From NCBI GenBank assembly GCA_034003245.1, contig JAVEYY010000009.1, forward strand, positions 56,032 through 120,031: a stretch of DNA of 64,000 nt, read 5' to 3'. The notes beneath the pieces are model-generated. The model searched no databases, had not been told where the DNA came from, and saw only the letters and a list, made by a program, of their open reading frames with translations. Positions 36,549 to 45,050 of the stretch are shown here, one piece after another (position 1 is the stretch's first letter; every line of letters begins with the position of its first letter). The stretch is from Perlabentimonas sp034003245. GTDB lineage: Bacteria > Bacteroidota > Bacteroidia > Bacteroidales > Tenuifilaceae. Position numbers and translations under genes: made by a program.

Positions 36549-38858
36549 TTACTTTCCGCCTAGCTTGCTCTTTCTTTTCTTCACCAATACATTGAAGGTG
36601 AAAACCAGAATCATCATCACTGTGAGTGTGCCCAGGAGACTTGTAAACATGTTCATCGACACAAGCGCACCCAAGGTTCTATTCGGTGGAAAAACCGAGA
36701 AAATAAGCACCAAAAATCCCGAAATAACCACAATTGCATTGAACAGAATTGCCTTGCCTGTTTGGTTCATGGTTTTATATATTGCAGTCACCTTTTGGCG
36801 GCTATGCGCCAGGTTCAGCTTGTAGTATTGCAAAAAGTGGATGGCGTAATCGATCCCAATTCCAATAGCAATGCTCGACAGCAACGCAGTGGTTGTACTA
36901 AGAGGAATGTTCAGCAATCCCATTACTCCAAAACTCAGAACGGCAGTAATTAGAATTGGTATCGAGCCAATTAACCCAACTTTTATGCTTCGGAACATGA
37001 GCGTTAGCAGAATTAGAACCATTCCCAAGGAAATAATAATGCTCATTATTTGTCCCTCAAGGATTAGATCGGTAAATACCAACGCCTTGTAACCCGAACC
37101 TGCATAGTTTAGCGAAATTCCCTGATCATTAAGTTTGCCCTCAAACTGTTTAATTACTGCCAATGCCTCGTTTATGGTTTTAGAGTCGTCGCCCTTAAGC
37201 TGAAAGGTGATGTTGGTACGATTGTAATCGTAGTTAATCAGCTTTGTTAGGTTCTCCGGATCGCCCGACATCTCGTAGAGAAGAAGGTACTGTGCCACCA
37301 TCTCATTATTCTCGGGAATATCGTAGAACTCCTCGTTGTCGGCATTCATCACCTTATTCATTCGCTTGATATAGTCTGCCAGCGAGAAAGAGTTGCCCAC
37401 CAATGCAAGTTTTTCTGTTTCGTTCTGCATTTGATCAATAATATGCAGATTCTCGGGTTGCTTAAATGCGTTTACCTGATCGCTTTCGAGAATAATATTT
37501 AGCGTTGATGTTCCGCCGAACTTGCTATTCACAAACCTATCGGTGAGAACAATATCGCTATCCTTCTCAAACTTATCGAGGAAACTTGAGTTGATCCAAA
37601 CCTTTTGGATTCCAACAAGTGAAATAATTATTAGAACCCAAACCGTACCGTAAACCCACCATCGATTAAGTAGGAGCTTGTTGGAAAGAAAACGGAACGC
37701 GCTGCCCTTAACAACCTTTTTTACATCGGTTTTTTTAACCTTTGGTTTGTATCCAAAAACGATAACCATTGCAGGCAAGAAAAGCAGGGCAAGCAAGTAA
37801 GCCGTAAAAATTCCAACGGCGGTGAATATTCCAAAGAACTTTATTGGGTACACCTGCGACGAAAGCAGCGAAATAAAACCAATTATTGTGGTGAAAGCCG
37901 CCATGCTTAACGGTGCAAAAAGAATTCGAACAGCATACTTCACCGCATTCTCCCTCGTTGTTTCGGGATTTTCGAAGTAGTATCGGTTGAGGTGATTGTA
38001 GTAGTAAATTCCGTAGGCTACACCAATGGCGATAAGCATTACCGGAATCATGGTAGACACAGAGTAGATTGGTACTTTTAGCACCGCCATCATACCAAAA
38101 GCCCAGATACTGCTAACAAAAACGCTTATCAGCGTTGCTGCGGTTGCCCTTACGCTCCGCAGAAGTAGAAACAGAACCAGTCCGATAACAACAATCACAA
38201 TTGGAACCATCCGTTTCATGTCGGCTGGACCAAGGAGCGCCATTGTGCCCTCAACAATTGGCCTACCCGCAATGTAGATTTTTTCCTCATCGCTCTCAAA
38301 ACCCTTGGCAAATTCAACAATCTGCTTGTAAAATTCAGGTGTAAACGTTCCGCTTTTCATGCCGGCAACAACTAGGGCTGTAGTCCCGTCGGTTGATACC
38401 AACCTGCCATAAACCATATCGTTGGTAAGTACGTTCTGCTTTAGCTCCTCAAGCTTCTCCTCCGATTTTGGAACCCGTGAGTAAAACGCCTTTACATCAA
38501 GGCCATCCTCGCTTCCCACAATATTATCGGCGGTGTAGAGTGACATCACATCGTTCTCCTCAAACTCTTCCATATCGATAAGGTTAAGGCTTATGTCCTT
38601 AACCTTCTGAAGAGTTTGCGGGTTGTAGATTCCATTCTTAGTTTCAATGGCGATAAGGATACCATCCTTAATGTTAAACCATTCCTCAGCTTGATCGCTG
38701 TACACGAATGCTGGGTGGGTTTTGGGCATGTACTCGTCGAGATTGGTTTCCATCCGCGAATTTTGCTTCATCGAGCGGATAAAGAAAACCGTTAATACAA
38801 ACACTACTAGCATAATAGCCCACGAAAGGAGCTTGTAGCTTTTCTCAATTCTTGTCAT
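36549..38858 (-). CDS. MMPL/RND-family exporter
   Basis: A 769-aa transporter with 12 expected membrane segments in two halves, each with a large periplasmic loop: after helix 1 (ETNLDEYMPKTHPAFVYSDQAEEWF) and after helix 7. Helix blocks such as PVMLIAIGVAYGIYYYNHLNRYY and LLSSIAIGIGIDYAIHFLQYYKLNLAHSR mark the sterol-sensing/MMPL type ("predicted exporter of the RND superfamily"). I start at the ATG at 38858 instead of an upstream TTG. The gene follows a terminator-like hairpin. The substrate is likely a lipid or other hydrophobic molecule, by association. Confidence 0.85.
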   Translation of the reverse strand: MTRIEKSYKLLSWAIMLVVFVLTVFFIRSMKQNSRMETNLDEYMPKTHPAFVYSDQAEEWFNIKDGILIAIETKNGIYNPQTLQKVKDISLNLIDMEEFEENDVMSLYTADNIVGSEDGLDVKAFYSRVPKSEEKLEELKQNVLTNDMVYGRLVSTDGTTALVVAGMKSGTFTPEFYKQIVEFAKGFESDEEKIYIAGRPIVEGTMALLGPADMKRMVPIVIVVIGLVLFLLLRSVRATAATLISVFVSSIWAFGMMAVLKVPIYSVSTMIPVMLIAIGVAYGIYYYNHLNRYYFENPETTRENAVKYAVRILFAPLSMAAFTTIIGFISLLSSQVYPIKFFGIFTAVGIFTAYLLALLFLPAMVIVFGYKPKVKKTDVKKVVKGSAFRFLSNKLLLNRWWVYGTVWVLIIISLVGIQKVWINSSFLDKFEKDSDIVLTDRFVNSKFGGTSTLNIILESDQVNAFKQPENLHIIDQMQNETEKLALVGNSFSLADYIKRMNKVMNADNEEFYDIPENNEMVAQYLLLYEMSGDPENLTKLINYDYNRTNITFQLKGDDSKTINEALAVIKQFEGKLNDQGISLNYAGSGYKALVFTDLILEGQIMSIIISLGMVLILLTLMFRSIKVGLIGSIPILITAVLSFGVMGLLNIPLSTTTALLSSIAIGIGIDYAIHFLQYYKLNLAHSRQKVTAIYKTMNQTGKAILFNAIVVISGFLVLIFSVFPPNRTLGALVSMNMFTSLLGTLTVMMILVFTFNVLVKKRKSKLGGK

Positions 38859-38895
38859 CTGATTGGGTTTGTTAATATTAACTAACTTGTTGTTC

Positions 38896-38927
38896 AAAAA
38901 ATAACATCTTGTAGAACAAGATGTTAT
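38896..38927 (-). terminator. Terminator-like hairpin between cupin and RND genes
   Basis: Read on the minus strand, an 11-bp perfect stem (38917-38927 with 38901-38911), a five-base loop and a run of T at once after it. It lies 10 bases past the cupin stop codon, inside what otherwise looks like one operon. Confidence 0.7.
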
Positions 38928-38937
38928 AGTTTAATTA

Positions 38938-39276
38938 TTACAGTAAACGTGCATTCTGTGTCGGCTTAGGTGTTTTTGTTACCAGAATCCTAGCCGTTGA
39001 CTTTGAGCTATTTGAAAGGCAGTGCGGAATATCCTTGGGGCTTTCCACGAGATTATCCTTTGTAACGCTAACTGTTTTATCGCCAACCCTAACATCAACT
39101 GTTCCCTCGAGGATATAAAAGAATACATCAACAGGTGTAATGTGTGGTTTTAGAGTCTCGCCAGGTTGAAGCTGAATGTGCATTACCTGCGCATCGGTTT
39201 TCTCGTAGAGCAAACGAACATCAACCTTGTGTGGTGTTTCTCTGATTTCTTGTTTTGTCCAATCGGTAATTTTCAT
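38938..39276 (-). CDS. Cupin-domain protein
   Basis: A 112-aa single-domain cupin. The two cupin motifs are visible around HIQLQPGETLKPHITPVDVFFYILEG and DNLVESPKDIPHCLSNSS. Metal-binding His residues are partly kept (HI..P, PH). Small cupins of this kind bind a ligand or a metal; no reaction can be assigned. Between the DUF1858-like and RND genes in the TetR operon. Confidence 0.8.
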   Translation of the reverse strand: MKITDWTKQEIRETPHKVDVRLLYEKTDAQVMHIQLQPGETLKPHITPVDVFFYILEGTVDVRVGDKTVSVTKDNLVESPKDIPHCLSNSSKSTARILVTKTPKPTQNARLL

Positions 39277-39288
39277 AAGTTTCGTTTT

Positions 39289-39564
39289 TTAAGTTTTGTT
39301 TACGTTTAATTCCTCCATCAATTCGTTAGATTTATTGCCAACTTTATCCTTTTTATTAATAGCATTTTCAACCATCTGAATAAATTTGTTTAATGGAACT
39401 CTGTGGACAAAAGCTGCGGTTTTAACAGTTATGAATTTTGAAATAAATTTTCGTAATCCATATCCCCCCACACGCTTAACTCCAAATATTTCCATCACAT
39501 CGGCAATGTCCCCATATTCACTTAATATTTCAGACACGTAGGTATTTTTCTCTATTCTCATCAT
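39289..39564 (-). CDS. DUF1858-like small protein without the usual cysteines
   Basis: A 91-aa protein beginning with a DUF1858-like helical domain (VSEILSEYGDIADVMEIFGVKRVGGYGLRKFISKFITVKTAAFVHRVPLNKFIQMVENAI). Typical members carry a CxxC-like pair after the FG turn; here the positions read KRVGG, so a metal or redox role is unlikely. Two adjacent ATG codons (39564, 39561) could start it. Second gene of the TetR operon, 12 bases before the cupin gene. Function unknown. Confidence 0.6.
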   Translation of the reverse strand: MMRIEKNTYVSEILSEYGDIADVMEIFGVKRVGGYGLRKFISKFITVKTAAFVHRVPLNKFIQMVENAINKKDKVGNKSNELMEELNVNKT

Positions 39565-39584
39565 TGTTGATTTACTTGGTTTAC

Positions 39585-40166
39585 CTATTTCACTTCAATA
39601 AGAGCCTTTATTGTATTGAAAAGCTTGCTAACCTCTTCGCCATGGTTAAACGCTTTATCGCCCATCTGCCATTTCTTAACCAGCATACGCAGTGAGCCAA
39701 TTATTATTAGGGTTAGATACTTCGATTCGATATCGGCTTTAATCTCTCCCTTGGCTTGCCCTTCGGCAACCAAGGCTTTTATTACATTGCTGTTACGATC
39801 CATTATCTCCGCTATTTTCTCCTGCAGGATTGGTTCGTTGCGAAATATCTCCTCCGAAAAAATTACGCTCACAAGCGAAGGGTTTCTCTCGAACGCCAAG
39901 AAATGACCCTCGTAAATGCTTTCAATTTTTTTTAATGGACTATCATCCACGTTCACTTGCTTTCTGAACATTTGCTCACCGCTACTTTTAAAGTAATCGA
40001 GAATTGCCAGCAGAATGCTAATTTTATTCTCGTAGTGCCTATAAATAGCGGGCTCGGAAATACCAATTCGTTTGGAAAGATTTTTTATGGTAAGCCCTTG
40101 GATACCTATCGTTGAGATAATCTCAAGCGAAGTATCAATAATTTCTTGTTGTCGGTCGGTTAGCAT
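39585..40166 (-). CDS. TetR/AcrR-family transcriptional regulator
   Basis: A 193-aa repressor: N-terminal helix-turn-helix (QEIIDTSLEIISTIGIQGLTIKNLSKRIGISEPAIYRHYENKISIL) and a divergent ligand-binding domain. I choose the ATG at 40166 (MLTDRQQEI) since it gives the usual length before the helix-turn-helix. It is the first gene of the lipid-transport-like operon, and a palindrome that overlaps its promoter points to autoregulation, perhaps in response to a fatty acid or similar ligand. Confidence 0.88.
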   Translation of the reverse strand: MLTDRQQEIIDTSLEIISTIGIQGLTIKNLSKRIGISEPAIYRHYENKISILLAILDYFKSSGEQMFRKQVNVDDSPLKKIESIYEGHFLAFERNPSLVSVIFSEEIFRNEPILQEKIAEIMDRNSNVIKALVAEGQAKGEIKADIESKYLTLIIIGSLRMLVKKWQMGDKAFNHGEEVSKLFNTIKALIEVK

Positions 40167-40229
40167 ATTGTAAGTGTTCAATGTTCCTGATAAAGAAAAA
40201 TTGTATTGTTTTTTTATTTGTTGAACGCA

Positions 40230-40253
40230 CAAAGTTAGTTAATGTTCACTAAC
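40230..40253 (-). promoter_or_regulatory. Promoter -7 box overlapped by a TetR-type operator
   Basis: On the minus strand TAACTTTG (40230-40237) matches TAnnTTTG, with TTGC 19 bases upstream. GTTAGTTAATGTTCACTAAC (40234-40253) has inverted arms GTTAGT/ACTAAC and covers half of the -7 box. A repressor bound here would block the polymerase. Confidence 0.65.
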
Positions 40254-40379
40254 TCTGCAAGTATTTTTTACAATTTTTTTTAAAGTTTAACGCTATTGTC
40301 TAATTATCAATGTTATATCAGTATTTTATGCAAGCACATTGTCAAAGCCCCACGAGCCAATGCTCAACGGCGAAGCCCT

Positions 40380-40520
40380 CACGAACACCTTTAAAATTCA
40401 GTTAAAGCTCGTGAGTAATCCAAAGCTTTGTCAAAGAGCTTGCAAAGCCGATCCGAGTAACCGCCTTTCAGGTCGGTTTTAGGATTACTCACGAGTTGTT
40501 TAATTTTAAAGGTGTTCGTG
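40380..40520. repeat. Long inverted repeat with about 40-bp arms
   Basis: The left arm 40380-40421 (CACGAACACCTTTAAAATT... GTGAGTAATCC) and the right arm 40482-40520 are inverted copies with a few differences and a short length difference in the middle. Between them lies CAAAGCTTTGTCAAAGAG, a word also found near 33.41 kb. Confidence 0.75.
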
Positions 40521-40651
40521 AATGCTCCGCATTTGCCCACGCTCCAAAAAACAAAATAAATTTGTGCTTCGTGGATAGGTAGGTGCAGATTGACAATGAC
40601 AATAAAATAAAGCTAAGTATATAACAAGCATACGGATATGAATGAACACCA

Positions 40652-40780
40652 GTTGCCAACACGCGGTATAGATAATTGCCGGTGCAGTGCGTATTCGAGC
40701 GGCACAGCTCGTATCAAAAGTAGTTGTAACTTGATAGGAAAGTGCTTTGAAATGCCAAACGTTTCGTGCCCGTTGTGGCC
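40652..40780 (+). repeat. attC-like element B (orphan)
   Basis: About 129 bp from TTGCCAACA to CCGTTGTGGCC. Its 80-base core matches element A (29229-29308) almost exactly, including GCCGGTGCAGTGCGTATTCG. No gene precedes it on the + strand, so it is an orphan or the remains of a lost cassette. Confidence 0.65.
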
Positions 40781-40830
40781 CATTGCCAGGCTGCCGTACG
40801 ATTGGCTACGCCGAACTCGCCAAATTACGA

Positions 40831-40903
40831 CTCGGTTATATCATGTGGCCTAGAAACTGGCCTCTGTTGCCGCTCGGTTATATCGTGTGGCCTAGAAATA
40901 GGC
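40831..40903. repeat. 31-bp direct repeat, two copies
   Basis: CTCGGTTATATC(A/G)TGTGGCC followed by TAGAAA occurs at 40831-40861 and 40873-40903, 42 bases apart, with three or four differences. Confidence 0.7.
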
Positions 40904-41044
40904 ATTATTCTATTCTAATCATTATAATAGTCATAATATTATTTGTGTCCATTTTTTCGTAATTATTCGTGGCCATCTGTGGATCATCTGTCCCGCCAGC
41001 TCAATCCCTGTTACCGCATCCTCTGCTGCCGCACCTACCATGCG

Positions 41045-41131
41045 CGGCTGGCAACAAAAAGCGCCAACGACATTTACAACTCAAAAAGATTACACGTATC
41101 TTTAGGGCATAAAACCCAAGTCGCCTCATAG
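41045..41131 (+). pseudogene. IS3-family transposase C-terminal remnant
   Basis: The frame reads RLATKSANDIYNSKRLHVSLGH and then a stop. IYN(S/N)KR.H.SLG(Y/H)KT is the characteristic end of the integrase core of IS3-family OrfB transposases. Only about 29 codons remain, with no terminal inverted repeats in sight, so it is a relic. Confidence 0.55.
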
Positions 41132-41212
41132 GATGTAGTCTAATTGGTTGCTTGGCTAGGCCATTTCCAAATCGTTGGTTTATTTAAAACTGCAAATAAT
41201 AGGAGAGTTAGT

Positions 41213-41998
41213 ATGGCAAATATTGTTTATTTTTCCCATGGGGGTGGCCCATTGCCAATTCTTGGTGATTCGAGCCACAAGGAGATGGTATCCTTTATGA
41301 GAAAACTTCCCGAAGGCCTTATGCGTCCCGAAGCAATCATTGTAGTAAGTGCGCACTGGGAGGAGGATGTACCATCGATTGTTGCCAGTCCTAATCCATC
41401 GCTCTTGTACGACTATTATGGGTTTCCAATGGAGGCCTACGAAATTGAGTATTCTTTTCCGGGTAATATCCAGCTGGCAAATAGGATAAAAGATCTATTC
41501 GGGGAAAATAGAATGCCAGTAAGCGTTGATGCAAAGCGTGGCTTGGATCATGGCGTATTTATCCCATTACTGCTGATGTATCCCGGGGAAGTGATTCCGG
41601 TTACGCAAATATCCTTAATCAGAGGACTTGACCCGACGATCCACTTAACCATTGGAAAAGTGCTAAATCAGCTTATAAATGAGAATATTCTGATTATTGG
41701 GTCAGGATTCTCATTCCACAATATGAGAGCATTCGATTGGACTGGTGGAAATACCCCCGACGAGAAGAATGACGGGTTTCAGGATTGGTTGGTAGATGTT
41801 TGTACTGGCAGCTACACTCAGGATGAGCGTGACTATAAACTCCAAAATTGGGCAACAGCGCCCAACGCGCGATATTGCCACCCGCGAGAAGAGCACCTAA
41901 TTCCCTTACACGTATGCTGTGGGGCCGCACAAAAAAAAGGTGAAGTGATATTCGATAATTATATACTGGGGAAAAGAGCCATTGCCGTAAAATGGTAA
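41213..41998 (+). CDS. DODA-type extradiol aromatic ring-opening dioxygenase
   Basis: A 261-aa LigB-family enzyme of the 4,5-DOPA dioxygenase type (E. coli YgiD). Metal ligands are seen as the His in FSHGGGP, SAHWEE at about residue 50, and the downstream LDHGVFIPLLLMYP region, with REEHLIPLHV near the C-terminus. These enzymes cleave catechol rings; the physiological substrate is unknown. I choose the ATG at 41213, which has AGGAGAG ahead of it, over the longer frame from 41144. It follows the repeat-rich region and precedes the VOC gene by 50 bases. Confidence 0.88.
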   Translation: MANIVYFSHGGGPLPILGDSSHKEMVSFMRKLPEGLMRPEAIIVVSAHWEEDVPSIVASPNPSLLYDYYGFPMEAYEIEYSFPGNIQLANRIKDLFGENRMPVSVDAKRGLDHGVFIPLLLMYPGEVIPVTQISLIRGLDPTIHLTIGKVLNQLINENILIIGSGFSFHNMRAFDWTGGNTPDEKNDGFQDWLVDVCTGSYTQDERDYKLQNWATAPNARYCHPREEHLIPLHVCCGAAQKKGEVIFDNYILGKRAIAVKW

Positions 41999-42048
41999 AC
42001 AAATATTTTTTCTTAGGCTGATATTTCCTCGGAGTTAAACAGAATACG

Positions 42049-42444
42049 ATGAACCAAATCGAACTTGTTGAAATTATCCTATACGTCAACGATCAGGCGA
42101 AAAGTAGTGTGTTTTATCAAAACATATTCCGTAAGGCTCCCGATTTGAATGTTCCTGGTATGACAGAATTTTCCTACTCCCCTCATTGCAAAATAGGATT
42201 AATGCCTAACAGCGGCATTGCAAAAATATTGGCCGATAAAACACCGCATCCCAGCAGTGGCAATGGTATTCCTCGATGTGAGCTTTACCTGTATGTAAAC
42301 GATATTCAGGCAGAATTTGAGAATGCAGTTAAATGTGGGGCAAAGCTCGTTAGCCCAATCACTCTGAGGGATTGGGGCGACAAGGTTTGTTACTTTTCCG
42401 ATCCCGACGGGCACATTATCGCTTTTGCCGAAAAAAGCAAGTAG
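42049..42444 (+). CDS. VOC-superfamily (glyoxalase-like) protein
   Basis: A 131-aa protein with the paired beta-alpha-beta fold of the vicinal-oxygen-chelate family: VEIILYVNDQAKSSVFYQNIF at the start and CYFSDPDGHIIAFAEK at the end. Metal ligand candidates are Glu9 and the late Glu/His. Likely in an operon with the dioxygenase, which suggests a shared aromatic or stress substrate, but this is only positional. Confidence 0.8.
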   Translation: MNQIELVEIILYVNDQAKSSVFYQNIFRKAPDLNVPGMTEFSYSPHCKIGLMPNSGIAKILADKTPHPSSGNGIPRCELYLYVNDIQAEFENAVKCGAKLVSPITLRDWGDKVCYFSDPDGHIIAFAEKSK

Positions 42445-42555
42445 CTTCATCTTGTTGTAAAGTATTCTGTGATTCCTCACCTGCCAGAGAGGCAGATTTG
42501 AATCTTTGTGCCTCGGGGTAGATTTATTGATCGAACTCCCGCTAAAAATGTCTCC

Positions 42556-43680
42556 CTAAAGCTTTACAAATATTTTACGATTATACAGAATAGCTGCAGG
42601 AACAAACAGTAAGCCAACGTACAGCAATGCATAGGTTAAGCTTGCCAGCTTAGGGGCAACACCCAGGCCTGTAAGCAGGTTGAAGTAGTGAACATTAAGG
42701 CTAGCACCCCCAATGGGTAGGCTATAGAAAACGGCGATTAGCATTCCGGCCATAACGTAAACTGCAATAGCATTGGAGCCGAAAATAAGCCAGGGTTTTG
42801 TGCCCCGGGTATATCCTAAAATATCTACCAAAAACATGCTTACACCCAGCACCATGGCTGCCATTCCCGATGTAAAGAGTACGTAGGAGCTTGTCCAAAG
42901 GGGCTTATTCATTGGGAAGGTACATCCCCAAGCATAACCAACAATTGTTGCAATAAATCCGGCTGTGAACAGGTAAAGAATTTTTCGCTCACCCGATTGC
43001 TTGCTAACAATTAGCCTCCCGGCCAGCAGGCCGGTTATGCCCGAGGCTATGGCGGGGAGAGTGCTGAACAAACCTTCCGGATCCCACGTGGTTTGCCACA
43101 TTCGGCCGGGAAGTATGATCCTATCGATCCATGCGGCCAGGTTGGTTCCGGGTTCGAGCATGGCCTTGCCATAGCCTGGGGTGGGGATTAGCACCATTGC
43201 AAGCCAGTAACCTACTAGAATTACCGCCCCGACAACGGCCTGCTTTTTCCAATTGGCTCGGATAAAGAGGAGGCCACACACCAGAAAAACAATGGCTATC
43301 CGCTGTAAAACACCAGCAACGCGCAGCTCGGCAATGTTAAATTGTGGCCATAGGTTTAGGAATAGGCCCAAAGCAAAAATCTTAACAGATCTAATAATCA
43401 GTTTACGATACATCAAAGCATTCGGAATCCCTTTGTTTATTTGCTTTGTGTAGGCTAAGGCAATAGATACCCCAACAATAAACAGGAAGAATGGGAAGAT
43501 AAAGTCGGTGGGTGTTACACCATGCCAATCCTTGTGAAGGAGTGGAGCATATACATGGCTCCAGCTACCGGGCGAATTAACAACAATCATGGCGACAACG
43601 GTTATCCCTCGGAATACATCCAGCGAGATAAGCCGACCAAAGGAATTTTCTCCTACTTGAGGGCTGTGTTTTACTTGCAT
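42556..43680 (-). CDS. NagX-like heparan-alpha-glucosaminide N-acetyltransferase family protein
   Basis: A 374-aa membrane protein with about ten hydrophobic segments. The N-terminus RLISLDVFRGITVVAMIVVNSPGSW and HGVTPTDFIFPFFLFIVGVSIALAY are the signature of the HGSNAT/NagX (DUF5009-type) acyltransferases, which move acetyl groups across the membrane onto amino sugars. In this phylum they accompany amino-sugar use. The gene stands alone here and converges on the VOC gene. Confidence 0.82.
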   Translation of the reverse strand: MQVKHSPQVGENSFGRLISLDVFRGITVVAMIVVNSPGSWSHVYAPLLHKDWHGVTPTDFIFPFFLFIVGVSIALAYTKQINKGIPNALMYRKLIIRSVKIFALGLFLNLWPQFNIAELRVAGVLQRIAIVFLVCGLLFIRANWKKQAVVGAVILVGYWLAMVLIPTPGYGKAMLEPGTNLAAWIDRIILPGRMWQTTWDPEGLFSTLPAIASGITGLLAGRLIVSKQSGERKILYLFTAGFIATIVGYAWGCTFPMNKPLWTSSYVLFTSGMAAMVLGVSMFLVDILGYTRGTKPWLIFGSNAIAVYVMAGMLIAVFYSLPIGGASLNVHYFNLLTGLGVAPKLASLTYALLYVGLLFVPAAILYNRKIFVKL

Positions 43681-44037
43681 ACTTGAGATGAAAAAGAATC
43701 TGATGGAAATATAACGAAGTTAATCTGATTACCGACAATTTTCTATCCTAAGGTTTACTTTTTGTAGTATTGTGTCAATTAAAAGGAGTAAGAAGCCTTA
43801 TGCTTATCATTAACTCCAAGCCATTTAGGTGGCTTCGATTTTCTATTGTGACTCTCTCGCGCAGCACAGTAGCAATGCAATTACCACCAGCCCCACAGGC
43901 CTGCCTGCAGTACAGCTGTATCACCGTGTTTCGGCATTTGATCCTTTAGCCAAGCTCCCGCTATGAGGACTTTTTTATGCCAATCGGCAACTTTTTTAAG
44001 CCCATGGTTGTTACTGAAAAAATCTAACTGTAAAGCG
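43681..44037. other. 357-bp gap between divergent genes
   Basis: It should hold the promoters of the NagX-like gene (minus) and the M23 lipoprotein gene (plus). No perfect -7 box is found; TACTTTTTG near 43757 has one T too many. The rest is unremarkable. Confidence 0.4.
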
Positions 44038-44859
44038 ATGAAATGGATTCCTTTAGTCATAAGTGTCGTATTCTTTAGCTGTAGCCCCAAGCAGTTACCT
44101 ACCGAAAGGTATAATCAATATTCCTATGAGTTTGAATCAGAATTTGCAGCCGACACCCTAAAAATTTTCATTAGAAACCCCTTGCACTCCCCATTAAGGG
44201 TTTTATTACAACGCGAGGCCGATTCCTTAGCAGATCAGCTGGTAATGCTAAAGAGCATTACATTAAATGCAAAGTCCGACACTTCCTTGGTTGTGCTCAA
44301 TGTTACCGACTTTAAGCATAAGATAAAAATTTCATCCCTTTTAGGGTCGCTCGAAAAGAAAATACTGCCCATTGAACTCGATTTGCCGTTCCAGGAGGGG
44401 AAAGAGTTTAAAGTTATTCAGGGCAACAATTCAAATTTTACCCATAATAAAGATTACTCCAGGTATGCGCTGGATTTTGATATGCAAACCAACGATACCA
44501 TCTGCTCGTCTACCGATGGGTTTGTTGTGGGTGTGGTCGATAGGTATAAGTATTCGGGCAAGGGTAAAGAGTGGACCCCCTTTGCAAACTTTATTACCAT
44601 TTACGAACCAATTTCTGGCGTTTATTGCCAGTATGTTCACCTGGTTGAGAATGGGAGTTTGGTATCTATTGGCGATAGGGTAGAGCGTGGACAAAAAATT
44701 GCCCTCTCGGGCAATACTGGTCGTAGTACCGTGGAGCATTTACACCTAAACCTACTGGTTCCTGCGGATAATAGCAATGGTTTTAAATCAATTCCAATAA
44801 CTTTCACGGGAGGCATTAAGGGCGTAACCCTCAAGAAAGGCGATCGGTTGAAAAGATAG
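44038..44859 (+). CDS. M23-family metallopeptidase lipoprotein
   Basis: A 273-aa lipoprotein (signal KWIPLVISVVFFSCSP, lipid-modified Cys about residue 15) with a C-terminal LytM/M23 domain: FTHNKDYSRYALDFDMQ gives the first zinc His and Asp, and STVEHLHLNLLV the HxH motif. GDRVERGQKIALSGNTGRS is the usual M23 core. The N-terminal 100 residues are a beta-rich domain. Likely a cell-wall or peptide hydrolase in the envelope. I start at the ATG at 44038 to give the lipobox. Confidence 0.85.
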   Translation: MKWIPLVISVVFFSCSPKQLPTERYNQYSYEFESEFAADTLKIFIRNPLHSPLRVLLQREADSLADQLVMLKSITLNAKSDTSLVVLNVTDFKHKIKISSLLGSLEKKILPIELDLPFQEGKEFKVIQGNNSNFTHNKDYSRYALDFDMQTNDTICSSTDGFVVGVVDRYKYSGKGKEWTPFANFITIYEPISGVYCQYVHLVENGSLVSIGDRVERGQKIALSGNTGRSTVEHLHLNLLVPADNSNGFKSIPITFTGGIKGVTLKKGDRLKR

Positions 44860-45050
44860 CTGGTTACGGAGAATATCATGCCCTCACTTCTCATCGCTCG
44901 CGCGGATTGAGCTGCGCCGACTTTGTCCTTCGTCCACGGATGTAACCCCTCGCCAGGTTGGCCAAGTTCCGTGCAAACCTGTAAATCTTTTAGCCTAAGC
45001 TCTCGTTAATTTAAATTCTTACTTAAATTTACTGCCTAAACTCATCAGCC

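Larger units (their letters stand above)
40254..41212. other. 958-bp repeat-rich region without an intact gene
   Basis: From left to right: AT-rich spacer, a long inverted repeat (40380-40520), the 19-base word shared in inverse with 33.3 kb, attC-like element B, a 31-bp direct repeat, a spacer and an IS3 transposase remnant. The short open frames here are not convincing proteins. Confidence 0.6.

Noticed and set aside
43881..44090. A 69-aa minus-strand frame with ADWHKKVLIAGAWLKDQMPKHGD
   Set aside because: The piece looks somewhat protein-like, but it overlaps the start of the M23 lipoprotein gene, has no family match I know and no ribosome site.
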